Shown here: in pieces, positions 18,293-29,100 of the stretch
How the letters are laid out: every line of letters begins with the position of its first letter
How positions within the stretch are numbered: the first letter of the stretch is position 1
Source: 43-108 sp001915545
Lineage (GTDB): Bacteria; Bacteroidota; Bacteroidia; Bacteroidales; Bacteroidaceae
DNA length: 64,000 nt
Direction: 5' to 3'
Assembly: GCA_902491215.1 (NCBI GenBank)
Contig: CABUGV010000013.1
Location: forward strand, 1-64,000
Position numbers and translations under genes: made by a program
Notes under the pieces: generated by a model
Databases searched by the model: none
What the model was told of the DNA's origin: nothing
What the model saw: only the letters and a program-made list of their open reading frames with translations

Positions 18293-19387
18293 ATGGAGAA
18301 AGAAGAAACTACAGCTTACGAAGACATATCGGGCCTGGACGCTACCGTATACGAGGACCACGACCAGGATGATGACGAAACCGGACAACTGTACGAACAC
18401 TACAGAGTACCTGTAGACAAAAAACAGAAAATGATAAGAGTCGACAAATTTTTGTTCGACAGACTGGCCGGAATATCCAGAAACAGAATACAGAAAGCCG
18501 CAGACGCAGGCTTTATCCTTGCAAACGACAAGCCGGTAAAGCGCAGCTATAAGGTCAAACCTTTCGACATCATAAAGGTGATGCTCGACAGGCCTCAATA
18601 TGACAACGACATCACTCCTGAGGACATTCCACTCAACATTGTTTATGAAGACGAAGACTTGATGGTTGTTAACAAACAGCCTGGTCTTGTTGTACATCCA
18701 GGATTCGGCAACTGGCACGGCACACTGCTCAATGCCATAGCTTGGCATCTTAAGGACGATCCAGACTTCGACATAAACAATCCTGAAATAGGACTGGTAC
18801 ACCGCATAGACAAAGATACCAGCGGACTGCTTGTAATTGCTAAAACGGCTGAAGCAAAGACAAAACTAGGTCTGCAGTTCTTCAACAAGACCACCAAACG
18901 TGAATACAATGCCCTCGTTTGGGGCAATATAGAAGAAGATGAAGGAACTGTTGTCGGCAATATCGCAAGAGACCCGAAAGACCGAATGCTCATGGCCGTA
19001 TTTCCACCAGAATCAGAAATAGGAAGACACGCCGTCACACACTATTATACACTTGAACGTCTGGGCTATGTCACATTTGTGAAATGTATCCTTGAAACAG
19101 GACGTACTCATCAGATCCGCGTGCACATGAAACACATAGGACATATTCTCTTCAACGATGAGCGATATGGCGGCAGCATCATACTGAAAGGCACAAATTT
19201 CAGCAAATACAAGCAATTCGTTGAAAACTGCTTCAAGACATGTCCACGCCAGGCTCTGCATGCAAAGACTCTCGGGTTTGTACATCCGCGCACAGGAAAA
19301 GAAATGATGTTCGATTCACCTCTTCCCGATGATATGAGCGCACTTCTTGACAAGTGGAGAACATACATATCCGGACGTATGATATGA
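18293..19387 (+). CDS. RluD-type 23S rRNA pseudouridine synthase
   Basis: This converts uridine to pseudouridine in RNA, most likely 23S rRNA in the helix 69 region if it is a true RluD. The 364-aa protein has an acidic N-terminal extension (~40 residues rich in E and D). An S4 RNA-binding domain follows (RVDKFLFDRLAGISRNRIQKAADAG), then the catalytic block GLVHRIDKDTSGLLVIAKT with its essential Asp, and ETGRTHQIRVHMKHIGHIL. It overlaps neither neighbour and probably shares a transcript with the PASTA gene and ddl. RluA/C/D subtypes cannot be separated by eye. Confidence 0.9.
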   Translation: MEKEETTAYEDISGLDATVYEDHDQDDDETGQLYEHYRVPVDKKQKMIRVDKFLFDRLAGISRNRIQKAADAGFILANDKPVKRSYKVKPFDIIKVMLDRPQYDNDITPEDIPLNIVYEDEDLMVVNKQPGLVVHPGFGNWHGTLLNAIAWHLKDDPDFDINNPEIGLVHRIDKDTSGLLVIAKTAEAKTKLGLQFFNKTTKREYNALVWGNIEEDEGTVVGNIARDPKDRMLMAVFPPESEIGRHAVTHYYTLERLGYVTFVKCILETGRTHQIRVHMKHIGHILFNDERYGGSIILKGTNFSKYKQFVENCFKTCPRQALHAKTLGFVHPRTGKEMMFDSPLPDDMSALLDKWRTYISGRMI

Positions 19388-19450
19388 AAGTTTCAAGAGC
19401 ATCATAATCATTAAAAAGAATTTCATAATATCATAAAAATAAGATAAGAT

Positions 19451-20452
19451 ATGAAAAGAAACATTGTAATCGTTGCAGGAGGAGATTCATCCGAGCACGA
19501 CATTTCACTTTTAAGCGCACAAGGCATCTATTCATGGATAGATAAGGAAAAATTCAATGTTTATATATTGGAAATGACCGGAATGACATGGGAAGTACAT
19601 CTCGAAGACGGTACCAGAATACCGGTTGACCGACACGACTTTTCATTTGAAATCGACGGAAACAAGATCATACCAGACTTTGCATATATCACCATACATG
19701 GCACACCTGGCGAGAATGGAATACTTCAAGGTTATTTCGACCTTTACCATATACCATACTCCACAAGCAGTCGTCTTGTAGAAGCACTTACATTCAACAA
19801 GTTTATGCTCAACCAGCTTCTCAAGAGCTTCGGTGTGAGAATCTCCAATTCCATGCTTATCAGAGAAGGTCAGACGGTCACCGATGAAGAAGTCATTGAA
19901 CGCATCGGTCTGCCTTGCTTCATAAAGCCTAACGAAGGCGGTTCAAGCTTCGGTGTTACAAAATGCAAAAAGCCGGAAGACATACAGCCAGCCATCAAGG
20001 CAGCTATGCATGAGAGCCCTGAAGTAATGATCGAAGCAGAGATGAAAGGGACCGAGATATCAAACGGAGTTTACAAGACTTCTAAAGACGGAGTAAGAGT
20101 TCTGCCTATAACAGAAGTCGTAACACACAACGATTTCTTCGACTATGGAGCAAAATACAAAGGTGAAGTAGAAGAAATCACTCCTGCACGTCTATCTGAA
20201 AGCACTACACAGCGCGTACAGAAACTCACTGAAGCCATATACAACATTCTTGGAGCATACGGCATCATTCGCGTCGACTACATCATTACCAAAGAGATGG
20301 AAGACGGCAAGGAAGTTGAGAAAATCAATCTCCTCGAAGTAAATACAACTCCAGGAATGACAAAAACAAGCTTCATACCGCAGCAGGTAAAAGCAGCAGG
20401 TCTCGACATGACATCCATACTTACAGACATCATAGAAGACAAGCTGAAGTAA
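19451..20452 (+). CDS. ddl: D-alanine--D-alanine ligase
   Basis: This ATP-grasp enzyme makes the D-Ala-D-Ala dipeptide for peptidoglycan precursors. The 333-aa protein shows IVAGGDSSEHDISLLSAQG at the N-terminus and HGTPGENGILQGYFD. The ATP-binding FIKPNEGGSSFGVTK and the C-terminal INLLEVNTTPGMTKTSFIPQQ supply the Mg-binding Glu and Asn. It sits after the RluD-type gene, as in many Bacteroidales. Confidence 0.96.
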   Translation: MKRNIVIVAGGDSSEHDISLLSAQGIYSWIDKEKFNVYILEMTGMTWEVHLEDGTRIPVDRHDFSFEIDGNKIIPDFAYITIHGTPGENGILQGYFDLYHIPYSTSSRLVEALTFNKFMLNQLLKSFGVRISNSMLIREGQTVTDEEVIERIGLPCFIKPNEGGSSFGVTKCKKPEDIQPAIKAAMHESPEVMIEAEMKGTEISNGVYKTSKDGVRVLPITEVVTHNDFFDYGAKYKGEVEEITPARLSESTTQRVQKLTEAIYNILGAYGIIRVDYIITKEMEDGKEVEKINLLEVNTTPGMTKTSFIPQQVKAAGLDMTSILTDIIEDKLK

Positions 20453-20507
20453 GAGAAGCGTTACGACCGCAATATAAACAATATACCATTCTTAAAACCA
20501 CAGATCT

Positions 20508-21668
20508 ATGATTATTCCAGAAGAATTCGACGACATACGTCCTTATACCGACGAGGAAATGCCGGAGCAGATGAGCAAACTGCTCGAGGACGAAGAGTTC
20601 ATCCAAACTCTCAGGTACATTTACGCAGATATACCTATCGAGAAAGTCATAGAAACAATCCGCAAATGCAGAAATGCTTACGAGTTCCAGTCTGTATGCG
20701 TGTATCCGGTAATCCAGCAGTTGCTTGGAAAAGTGAGCGAAGGCCTTGAGGGAGATTTCACATCTGTTGCAGATCTCAACACGAATCCGCACACATTTGT
20801 CTCAAACCACCGCGACATTGTGCTCGACTCCGCACTCCTCGATACGCTTCTGATCGACAACGGTGCCAACACAGCAGAAATAGCCATAGGCGACAATCTG
20901 CTCATCAAGCCGTGGATCAGACAGTTCGTAAGAATCAACAAGTCATTCATCGTACAGCGCTCTCTTTCTCCTCGTCTTCTCCTCATGGCATCGGCAAAGA
21001 TGTCACGATACATGCACTTCGCTATATCGGAGAAAAAAGAAAACATCTGGATAGCCCAGCGTGAAGGCCGTGCCAAGGATTCCAACGACCGCACACAGGA
21101 AAGCGTGCTGAAGATGATGGCCATAGGAGGCACAGGCAATATCATCGACAGGCTCAAGAATCTGAATATTGTTCCGCTTACACTCTCATACGAATACGAT
21201 CCATGCGATTATCTCAAAGCAAAAGAGTTCCAGATGAAGCGTGACATACCTGGATTCAAAAAGAGCAAGCAAGACGATTTGGACAATATGAGAATCGGTA
21301 TATTCGGCCGTAAAGGACATATTCATTTCCATGCCGCTCCATGCATAAACGATTGGCTCGACACACTAGACCCTGACACTCCTAAAAACGAGCTGATGAG
21401 TACAATTGCGCACCACATCGACCATCAGATCCACTTAGGCTACAAATTGTATCCTGCCAATTACGTGGCTGCCGACATGTTGCTTGACGCTACGACCTAT
21501 GCTGACAGATACACAGAAGAAGAAGCCGAGACATTCAAGAAATATCTGAATGAAAGACTCTCGATGATTGAACTGCCGGAGCCAGACACATCATTCCTGC
21601 GCAAGCGCCTGCTCACCATGTATGCCAATCCGACATTCAACAAAGCTGCAGCTGAAAAGGAGAAATAA
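20508..21668 (+). CDS. Glycerophosphate acyltransferase-like protein
   Basis: A 386-aa cytoplasmic or membrane-associated protein that I place with PlsC/PlsB-like acyltransferases. The segment FVSNHRDIVLDSALLD resembles the catalytic NH...D block. IWIAQREGRAKDSNDRTQESVLKM resembles the glycerol-phosphate-binding EGR block. NIVPLTLSYEYDPCDYLKAKE resembles block IV. An acidic N-terminal ~60 residues and a ~110-residue C-terminal extension are added. Its likely job is phospholipid or lipid A-related acyl transfer. The first catalytic motif has spacing H-x5-D rather than the classical H-x4-D, so the assignment is good but not certain. Confidence 0.68.
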   Translation: MIIPEEFDDIRPYTDEEMPEQMSKLLEDEEFIQTLRYIYADIPIEKVIETIRKCRNAYEFQSVCVYPVIQQLLGKVSEGLEGDFTSVADLNTNPHTFVSNHRDIVLDSALLDTLLIDNGANTAEIAIGDNLLIKPWIRQFVRINKSFIVQRSLSPRLLLMASAKMSRYMHFAISEKKENIWIAQREGRAKDSNDRTQESVLKMMAIGGTGNIIDRLKNLNIVPLTLSYEYDPCDYLKAKEFQMKRDIPGFKKSKQDDLDNMRIGIFGRKGHIHFHAAPCINDWLDTLDPDTPKNELMSTIAHHIDHQIHLGYKLYPANYVAADMLLDATTYADRYTEEEAETFKKYLNERLSMIELPEPDTSFLRKRLLTMYANPTFNKAAAEKEK

Positions 21669-21705
21669 CAAACGAAATGGGCAAACGGTATATAAACAGA
21701 CGTTC

Positions 21706-22368
21706 ATGCATATAAAGCCAACCACACTGCAAGTCTTGACATTCATAGGCCTGCCTGCAAGCATGGTCGGAATTTTGTCATGCAGTGACGATACTTACAC
21801 TTACCCTCCAGTGACGACTGACCTTGTATGTGTACGTACCGACGGTTCTGCACGTGCCACTACCATCATAACAGACAATGGATGCACATTGAATATTACA
21901 AATCCAATTGCAACACCTACGCCTGATACAATATACCGCTGTTTAGCCATTTATTCTACAGAACAATCCTCTGCAACGCTTTACAGTCTCAGCAACGTGT
22001 TCTCCCCTACTCCAATTCTGCACGAAGAACTTGCACGGTACACTACAGATCCTGTAAAGTTCATATCTGCATGGTACAGCGGGGGCTACCTAAATCTGGA
22101 CATCGGTATACCGACGACATTGAACAACGGGCATGCATTTGCCTTCAGTCAAGACAGCATAACAGAGGACAACAAGGGCATCCGAACTCTCCACATCAGT
22201 CTCGTTCACGAGGCTCCTCCAGACGATCCTCCATCGTTCACGGAAGAGACCTACATGAGCATACCGATGTACGTATATTCCGATTTTCTTACAGAAAACG
22301 ACTCTGTAAAATTCAGAATAAATACGACTGAAGGCTGGAAAGAAATCGGATATAAGTTTGCCTGGTAA
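21706..22368 (+). CDS. NigD-like lipoprotein
   Basis: A 220-aa predicted lipoprotein. I start it at the ATG at 21706, because the longer frame overlaps the preceding gene and lacks an export signal. A hydrophobic stretch precedes the lipobox GILSC. The mature part begins with SDDTYTYPPVTTDLVCVRTDG and TTIITDNGCTLNI, which resembles NigD1/NigD2 proteins, a Bacteroidales family with an N-terminal OB-like fold and a C-terminal beta-sandwich. The molecular role of the family is not established. It lies 37 bases after the acyltransferase gene. Confidence 0.6.
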   Translation: MHIKPTTLQVLTFIGLPASMVGILSCSDDTYTYPPVTTDLVCVRTDGSARATTIITDNGCTLNITNPIATPTPDTIYRCLAIYSTEQSSATLYSLSNVFSPTPILHEELARYTTDPVKFISAWYSGGYLNLDIGIPTTLNNGHAFAFSQDSITEDNKGIRTLHISLVHEAPPDDPPSFTEETYMSIPMYVYSDFLTENDSVKFRINTTEGWKEIGYKFAW

Positions 22369-22384
22369 CGAATTGCTGCAATGC

Positions 22385-22454
22385 AAAATAAATAAAACAC
22401 AGAAGCAAGTACAGAATAAATCCATTCCGAACCTTGCTTCTGTGTTTTTTATTT
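22385..22454 (+). terminator. Intrinsic terminator after NigD-like gene
   Basis: A long arm (about 22387-22409, ATAAAACACAGAAGCAAG region) pairs with 22433-22452 and runs into TTTTTTATTT. Confidence 0.8.
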
Positions 22455-22462
22455 GCATATAC

Positions 22463-22509
22463 AAAAAAAGCAGTTCTTCAATGGATACGCCTATCCATTG
22501 GAGAACCGC
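22463..22509 (-). terminator. Intrinsic terminator after the phosphoesterase
   Basis: On the minus strand, an 18-bp stem (22509-22492 with 22487-22470, including G-T pairs that form only in the minus-strand RNA) is followed by seven Ts (22469-22463). It ends the susC-susD-phosphoesterase operon. Confidence 0.85.
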
Positions 22510-22565
22510 GCCATAGGATACACCGAACAATGCACGCCTGCATGCCGGTCGTCAATAATCCAATA

Positions 22566-23996
22566 TCAATTGAGTTTTACTGTTTCCTCAAATTTATCTC
22601 CAAATCTGTTGGTAAACACAATCTTTACCTCCTTGGCACCATCAGTAGGCCTAGCTCTGAACAGATGTTCGGTCAAAGTTCCTTCCTTACCTTTCTTCAA
22701 TCCGGCAACATACTTTTCGTCGACACCTGTAAACTGTTCCATCTTGCCCATAGGCTTTCCGTCCTGCGTCCACTCTACTTTGCAGTCCTTATCCCAATCC
22801 CATACGTTGGCAACAACGAAATCTTCCTGTTTTCTGAAATCACCCTTACCGTAAACAGTCATCTGGCGACCTACATTGCTGCGAGTAGCCTTATAGCGCC
22901 ATTTCACATCATTTCCATCTACATCGACAATCATATATCCATTAGGTGTACCGCATCTGTTAACCCATCCGCTCCACCATGCACCGCATGCAGCACCAAT
23001 GTTGTGTTCATACAGATTATCATTCACGACACAGTTCTGCAGGAAATGCGTGTGGCCGGTGAATACATGTACGTTGTATCCTTTGAGAACCTCAGCCAGC
23101 TCCTTTGAGTTGCGCACGTTGCCGTCATTCTCAATTGTGTTCCATCCTGCGGCATGCATATTGAGTATCACCAACGAACCCTTAGGCACATAGCTCAGAT
23201 CCTTCTTTAGCCAGTCAATCTGCGCACCTGTCAGAGCCTCCACATAACGCTTGCCTCCGACGTAGTTGATATCCTTGAGAGTTACGAAATGAGCCTTTCC
23301 GATATTGAAAGAATAATCCGTAGGACCGAAATAATGATGGTAATACATTTCACCGTAAACAGGCGAACCTAGAGGCATATTGTGCAAGTCCTGATATTTC
23401 TTCTCAAAGTCGTGATTTCCGATACACTGGAACATTGTCATTCCGAGATTGCTCACAGAAGCGACATAATCATCGTAAAGTCCCATATTGTCGAACACGA
23501 TATCGCCCAAAGCCATACCAATCACCTCACCCGTACGTTTGAGTGAATCTATTACAGGCTTCAAGTCCTCAACCGTTTCATTGCGCCAGCGCTCCATATC
23601 TCCGTCAGTCCTAACCTGAGGGTCAGAAATTGAGATATAGTAGAACTTGTCGCTCGCATCCTTTCTCTTCTCCAATACGAAATCACCGCCTTTACCGTCG
23701 ACAAGCTTATCCACACGAGCATAAAATCCGTGTGCTATTCCGTCCTGCTGCGGAAGGACATATCCAGCGGGAGTACTTATGCTCACAAACTTGCACACAT
23801 TTGTATCAGTCGTCAATGCCCATTTACCGTTCTTGTCTGTAGAAGTAAAGTCCACTCCATTGTTTACTACTACATTTGCAATGCCTTTTCCATCAGAATC
23901 CTTTACGGTTCCTGAAAATTTAAAAACATTCTTTTGTGCGCTGGCACCTGCTGAGAAAAGTACAACAAGTGCCGATGCCATAATCTTAGCGTTCAT
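22566..23996 (-). CDS. Secreted calcineurin-like phosphoesterase
   Basis: A 476-aa exported metallophosphoesterase. I start it at the ATG at 23996, which gives a signal peptide (MNAKIMASALVVLFSAGASAQ). Residues ~25-105 form a beta-rich carboxypeptidase-regulatory-like domain (FKFSGTVKDSDGKGIANVVV ... STDKNGKWAL). The catalytic domain shows ISISDPQ, GMALGDIVFDN, FQCIGNHDFEKK, LVILNMHAAG and NVHVFTGHTHFLQN, a full set of dinuclear metal ligands. The last ~150 residues form the C-terminal domain usual in this Bacteroidales subgroup. It is the last gene of a susC-susD operon, so it may remove phosphate from an imported ligand. The substrate is unknown. Confidence 0.85.
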   Translation of the reverse strand: MNAKIMASALVVLFSAGASAQKNVFKFSGTVKDSDGKGIANVVVNNGVDFTSTDKNGKWALTTDTNVCKFVSISTPAGYVLPQQDGIAHGFYARVDKLVDGKGGDFVLEKRKDASDKFYYISISDPQVRTDGDMERWRNETVEDLKPVIDSLKRTGEVIGMALGDIVFDNMGLYDDYVASVSNLGMTMFQCIGNHDFEKKYQDLHNMPLGSPVYGEMYYHHYFGPTDYSFNIGKAHFVTLKDINYVGGKRYVEALTGAQIDWLKKDLSYVPKGSLVILNMHAAGWNTIENDGNVRNSKELAEVLKGYNVHVFTGHTHFLQNCVVNDNLYEHNIGAACGAWWSGWVNRCGTPNGYMIVDVDGNDVKWRYKATRSNVGRQMTVYGKGDFRKQEDFVVANVWDWDKDCKVEWTQDGKPMGKMEQFTGVDEKYVAGLKKGKEGTLTEHLFRARPTDGAKEVKIVFTNRFGDKFEETVKLN

Positions 23997-24028
23997 ATTA
24001 TCGTCAGTAATTTTACAGTACAAAAGTT

Positions 24029-24577
24029 TTACATCATTTCCAGTTTAACTCTATTGAACAGGTCTATGACCTCCTCACCGGTCTTGGCCTCCTTGGCCTT
24101 CTTCTCGAAAGCCTCAGTGTCCTCTTCAAAACAGATTACATTGGCACAATCCAATATGTGAGCCATCACGGCAATAGCCTTGTCCGTATCCATTGTCTTG
24201 TTGCGGCAAGCTTTCTTCACAAATCTGTTGGCTCTCTCCACTGCCTTGAACACGGCCGGTTTCCTTATTTCGCTTCCTGAACTGGTCAGTCCTATCTCGA
24301 CGTCATATACTCTGGTATAGTTTTTCTGAAAAGTGTTCCATTTCTTTGCAATGGCATCACCAAGAAAATGGTCTTCTTCAAATTCAACCTTCGCCACAGG
24401 TATTTCGCCATACACGGGGAATACAAATTCAGCCTTAGGAGCCTCAGCTTCAGGTCCAGCTTTGACCTCTATTTTTTCATTCAACACTCCATCATTGACA
24501 GCCATTGCCAAATCCTGTGCAAAACTCTCGGTTGCCGATAAAAGCATTGCCGAAACCATCAAACTGAAAATTTTCAT
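24029..24577 (-). CDS. Exported protein of unknown function
   Basis: A 182-aa protein with a clear signal peptide (MKIFSLMVSAMLLSATESFAQ). I recognise no family. The mature part has an acidic, Pro/Glu-rich start (GPEAEAPKAEFVFPVYGEIP), a central segment, and a helical C-terminal half with two Cys residues (CANVICFEED). The ATG at 24577 is preferred over an in-frame GTG two codons upstream. It lies between susD and the phosphoesterase, with 32 and 48 bases on either side, so it is very probably cotranscribed and may be a periplasmic partner of either. Confidence 0.75.
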   Translation of the reverse strand: MKIFSLMVSAMLLSATESFAQDLAMAVNDGVLNEKIEVKAGPEAEAPKAEFVFPVYGEIPVAKVEFEEDHFLGDAIAKKWNTFQKNYTRVYDVEIGLTSSGSEIRKPAVFKAVERANRFVKKACRNKTMDTDKAIAVMAHILDCANVICFEEDTEAFEKKAKEAKTGEEVIDLFNRVKLEMM

Positions 24578-24625
24578 AATCACATATTGTTTAAAAATCC
24601 ATTATAATCTTTTACATCCACATGC

Positions 24626-26089
24626 TCATTTGCGCTTCTGCCATATAAGTCTGGTGCTGAAATCATCACCGCCCATCGACTCAACAGCATCAAGGTAGTT
24701 CTCTCTATTCATACGCTGAAGGATTGAAGGATACTTGAAGCGGAAAGGCATTTCTGCATCCTTATCTACACCAGGTCCCTTAGGAATAACCGGATAGCCG
24801 GTTCTGTTGTATTCGAACCACTGCTGGAAATCAACGAAGAACAGTGCATAGAACTTCTGTTCCATTATTCGCTCAAGCGTACCGTCGTATGCAGTTTCAG
24901 CATTATCGAAATAATTCTCCGGCACTTCCACGCCCCACTGTGTGATGGCGGCTCTTACAGCATCTTCATACAGAGTCTTCGCATCGTCGGCAATTACTCC
25001 TCTCTGCGCCAATTCAGCCTTGATGAACAGTATCTCCGAATAAGTCAGACACTGCAGATCCTGAGGTGCCGTAGCCAGATAAGTTGCATTAGGAGAAGAA
25101 CCGTTGTACGATGGAGCTATGTCGTAACCGCTAGGCAAACCGATGTACGAGCGTACCTCCTGACCATTCTCATCGAAATTGGTAGCTTTGGTAGCAAATA
25201 TCGGAAGTCGAGGGTCGTTCCATTCTATGAGCCTGTCTATAAAGAATTCCGACAGCGACTTGTAGGAAGACAAGTCTGAAGGACGTGTCATCGGAGCTTC
25301 ATCAGGAGCAATACCTGTCACATGCACCTTTGCGTTGTCGTCATTCGACTCAAATACAGGGTACACATCCGGATTGTCAATCATTTCCTTGAGCTTCTCC
25401 GCTGCATTGAGTTCAGGTACATCTATGACTCTCATCAGGGCACGCATACGCAGAGAGTTGGTAAACTTCTGCCACTTGCGTATACCGTCGGCATCCGCAC
25501 CGCTCGTGCAGTACATCTTGTCGCCTCCGTCATTATATTTGAGACCGTTTTCAGGCACATAGCGTTTGCCGGCAACCTCCAGCGAATCAATGATGAACTT
25601 GTAAACGTCAATCTGCGAATCGAACTTGGGATGATATATCTGTTCCTCGCCGCGGCAAGCCTCATACACAGGTATATCTCCGAAAGCCTCAGTAAGATTC
25701 TCAAACATCCAGCACTGCAGTGTCATACCTATAGCCTGATAGTTGGCATCGCCGTCCTTCACTCCGTAATCATATATGGCCTTGGCGTTGGTACACCATC
25801 TGTAATAAGTTGTCCACGCACCGTCACCGGCATTGTCATTGATTTTGTACCAACCCACACCACTTGTTGTATTCGTTGTCACAAGGCACTGCATCAGCTG
25901 GAAAGTCCAGCTGTTGTAGCGTTGCCATGTGTAAATACCCATGTTGTATATCACCGGTGTCATGAAACTACCGGCATTGGCCGAATTCATTCGAGTAGGA
26001 TCAGTGTTTGTTTCGTCCATCGACTCGCACGATGACAGAAGCAGAGCAGGAGCCGCAGCCATCAGCAAATATTTGAATATCTTTTTCAT
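24626..26089 (-). CDS. SusD/RagB-family nutrient-binding lipoprotein
   Basis: A surface lipoprotein that caps the SusC barrel and binds its nutrient. The signal peptide ends in the lipobox LLLSSC (Cys at ~20). The body is helical TPR-like, with AIGMTLQCWMFENLTEAFGDIPVYEA and YSEILFIKAELAQRG, which fits the SusD-like subgroup found with SusC pairs that do not always act on polysaccharides. At 487 aa it is slightly shorter than classical SusD (~550). It starts 38 bases after susC on the same strand. The ligand is not predictable from sequence alone. Confidence 0.93.
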   Translation of the reverse strand: MKKIFKYLLMAAAPALLLSSCESMDETNTDPTRMNSANAGSFMTPVIYNMGIYTWQRYNSWTFQLMQCLVTTNTTSGVGWYKINDNAGDGAWTTYYRWCTNAKAIYDYGVKDGDANYQAIGMTLQCWMFENLTEAFGDIPVYEACRGEEQIYHPKFDSQIDVYKFIIDSLEVAGKRYVPENGLKYNDGGDKMYCTSGADADGIRKWQKFTNSLRMRALMRVIDVPELNAAEKLKEMIDNPDVYPVFESNDDNAKVHVTGIAPDEAPMTRPSDLSSYKSLSEFFIDRLIEWNDPRLPIFATKATNFDENGQEVRSYIGLPSGYDIAPSYNGSSPNATYLATAPQDLQCLTYSEILFIKAELAQRGVIADDAKTLYEDAVRAAITQWGVEVPENYFDNAETAYDGTLERIMEQKFYALFFVDFQQWFEYNRTGYPVIPKGPGVDKDAEMPFRFKYPSILQRMNRENYLDAVESMGGDDFSTRLIWQKRK

Positions 26090-26127
26090 TTCGTTTGTGT
26101 CTTGTAATTAAACTAGTGGTTTTCCGT

Positions 26128-29100
26128 TTAGAGTTCTACTCTCAGGTTTATTCCATAAGAACGTGTAGAAGGAAGTGTACCTACCTCGACACCCGTAACG
26201 ATTGAACTTCCGTCGAGCGAAGAAGTCTCAGGGTCATACATCGGATAGTCGGTTATGCAGAACAGGTTGCGTCCGTACACACCTACTGTAGCACTGCTCA
26301 GGAATGTATGTTCGAGCCATTTCTTAGGAAGAGTGAAATCGAGTCTCATCTCTCTCAGCTTCAGATATGAAGTCTTGAACGAGTTTGTCTCCACATTGCC
26401 TATTCTGTAGTATTCCTTGTAGTAAGACTCCAGCGTCACAATCTTCTTGTTAGGGCTGTACGTACCGTCGCCGTTGTCGACAACACCTGGAGCTATACAG
26501 TACACACCTTCCACCGGAGTAATGCCCTGCTCGTTGAACAGCTTCAGAATTTCCGGATCTGTGATGTCAAGATAGAGGTCTGTGCCAGGCACTCGTCCGT
26601 TGAGCGTCTCGGTTATGTGTCCCTGCTCGCACATCTTGTGGTGCGACTGCGAGTAAGTAAGTCCGCCCACCTGTCCGTCGAGCTGAACAGTAAGCTTCAG
26701 GTTCTTGTACTTGAGCGAAGTCATGAATCCGCCTCTCCAGTCAGGAAGAGCACAACCCACATACTCAATTTCCGAAGGTCTTGCAGGCAGACCCGTCTTA
26801 TCGATAATTACCTGTCCGTCCTCGTTGCGCTTCAGCTTATATCCCCAGATATCGCCAGTCGTACCACCCTTGGTACCTATGATCTGAACGTTTCCGCTGA
26901 CGTAAGAACCGATTACCTGTCTTTCGTCGGCCGATTCGGAGAGCGATTCAATCTTGTTCTTGTTGGTTGACCATGTGAAAGTAGTGTTCCACTCCCAATC
27001 TCTGGTCTTCACCGGTACCGCACGCAACACGATTTCAGCACCTTGGTTGGTCACACATCCCGAGTTTATCGTACCGCTCGTATATCCGATAGTAGGGTCG
27101 AACGGAGCCGTCAGAATCTGATTCTTCGTACTGTTGTAGTAGTATGTGAAGTCAAGTCCCAGTCTTCCCTTGAGTACACGGAAGTCAAGACCGCCTTCCC
27201 AGCTTGTAGACATTTCCGGCTTGAAATCGGCATTGTAGAGAGTAGTCGGTTTAACCAGCGAACCAGGGAAGTCGCTTGTTGTATAATAAGGAGCAGTCTT
27301 GTAAGGATCTGTGTCGTTACCCACCTGAGCCCACGAAGCTCTCACCTTGAGCAGGTCAATCCATTCAGGCAGCTTCACCATCTCGTTGACAACAGCACTC
27401 AGGCTGACAGATGGATAAAAGAACGAGCGGTTCTTTCTTGGAAGTGTAGACGACCAGTCGTTGCGTCCGGTGATGTCCATGTAGAGCATCTCCTCGTAAG
27501 CCAGATTGGCAAGGAAATAAAGGCTGTTCACCCTCTTCTTCCTGATGACGGTTGTCACCTGAGGACTTGACACACCGTTCGACAACTTGTACACTCCTGG
27601 AGCATTAAGACCTACCACCGAAGCCGCCAGCTGGTCGTAGTAAGAAGTCATCATGTTGCCTCCGATAGAAGCATTCACATGGAGCCCGTTGTCATAGCTG
27701 TCGTGGAAAGAAAGCAAGGCATCGCTGTTGACCTCGTAGTCGAAGATGTTCTGCTTCTTGAAGAATCCATCAGGAAAGACCTTGTCATCCCACGGACGAT
27801 GCTGTTCCTGCTGTTGACCCGCCATCTGTATGCCGCTTCTTATCTGCAGGTCGAAATTTCTGTTTATCTTGTAGTTTGCCGAAATATTTCCGTTGAACGA
27901 ATGCTTCTGCGAAGGGTTCTCAGCTTCGTAAAGCAAGACGTAAGGGTTAGGCAGATAGCTAGAGAACGGACGTATCTGCTTGATGTTCTCCTGTCCCTTA
28001 TACCACATCGGTTTGAACCAGTTCAGGTCGAAGTTAGGGTTCATGAATATAAGGAAATAAGAGATTGAGTTGCTGTTGTATGTCAGCAGAGGAGTATTTT
28101 CCGAATTTCTGAATGTGTACGAACCCTTTGCACTGACACTCAATCGTCGTGAAATCTGCTGTGTGGCAGAGAATGAAGCCGTAACCCTCTCATATCCGCT
28201 GTTCGGAAGAATCCATTCGTTCTTGCTGTGGGTCAGCGAGAGTCGCATGTTTCCTCTGTCGCCGTTGCCGGTAATGGATATTGAGTTGGTCATAGTGTTT
28301 CCCGTCTGGAAAAGTCCGCTGTGGTTGTCCTTGTACGGGCGCCAGAGCGTCGGTGTCTCTCCGCGTCCCTCAAGTTCGGGGTCATACTGATAGAACATCT
28401 GTCCGTCGAACTTAGGACCGAAAGCAGAGCTGGTACCGCTGGTGCTGGCAAGACCGTTGCCGGTTCCGTACGAATAATACTGCTGTCCTTCCCACTCCGT
28501 TCCGGCACCGCCGATATTCTTTGCGACACCCTGTCCGAACTCATACTGGTAGTCAGGGAAATGAGCGGCCTCGTCCCAGCTGTTGTTGAAGCTGTAGGTA
28601 ACGCCTATACCCTTTTTAGCCTTCTTGCCCGATTTCGTAGTAACCATGATTACACCATTGGCCGCTCTTGAACCGTACAATGCCGAAGCCGAAGCTCCCT
28701 TGAGCACCTGAATGCTTTCGATGTCCTCAGGATTCAGGTCCGAGAAACCGTTGCCGTAGTCAACCGAACCTTCGGAATTTCCTCCTGCACCGTACGAACC
28801 GCCCGGATTGTTCATCGGACTGGACAAAGGAACACCGTCAACCACAATCAGCGCACCGTTGCCGTCCATGTTCATTGATACATTTCCGCGAAGATTGATT
28901 TGAGTGGACGACATAGGTCCGCCGGCCGTATTCACGTTGAGACCGGCCACCTCGCCCTGCAGAGCCAACGACCAGTTGTTAGGCATCGTAGCCGTAATGT
29001 CCTCGCCTCCAACCGTCTGAGTGGCATATCCGAGTCCCTTCTCCTCACGGCGTATACCCAAGGCCGTTACCACCACACGGTCGATAGCCACGGCATCGTC

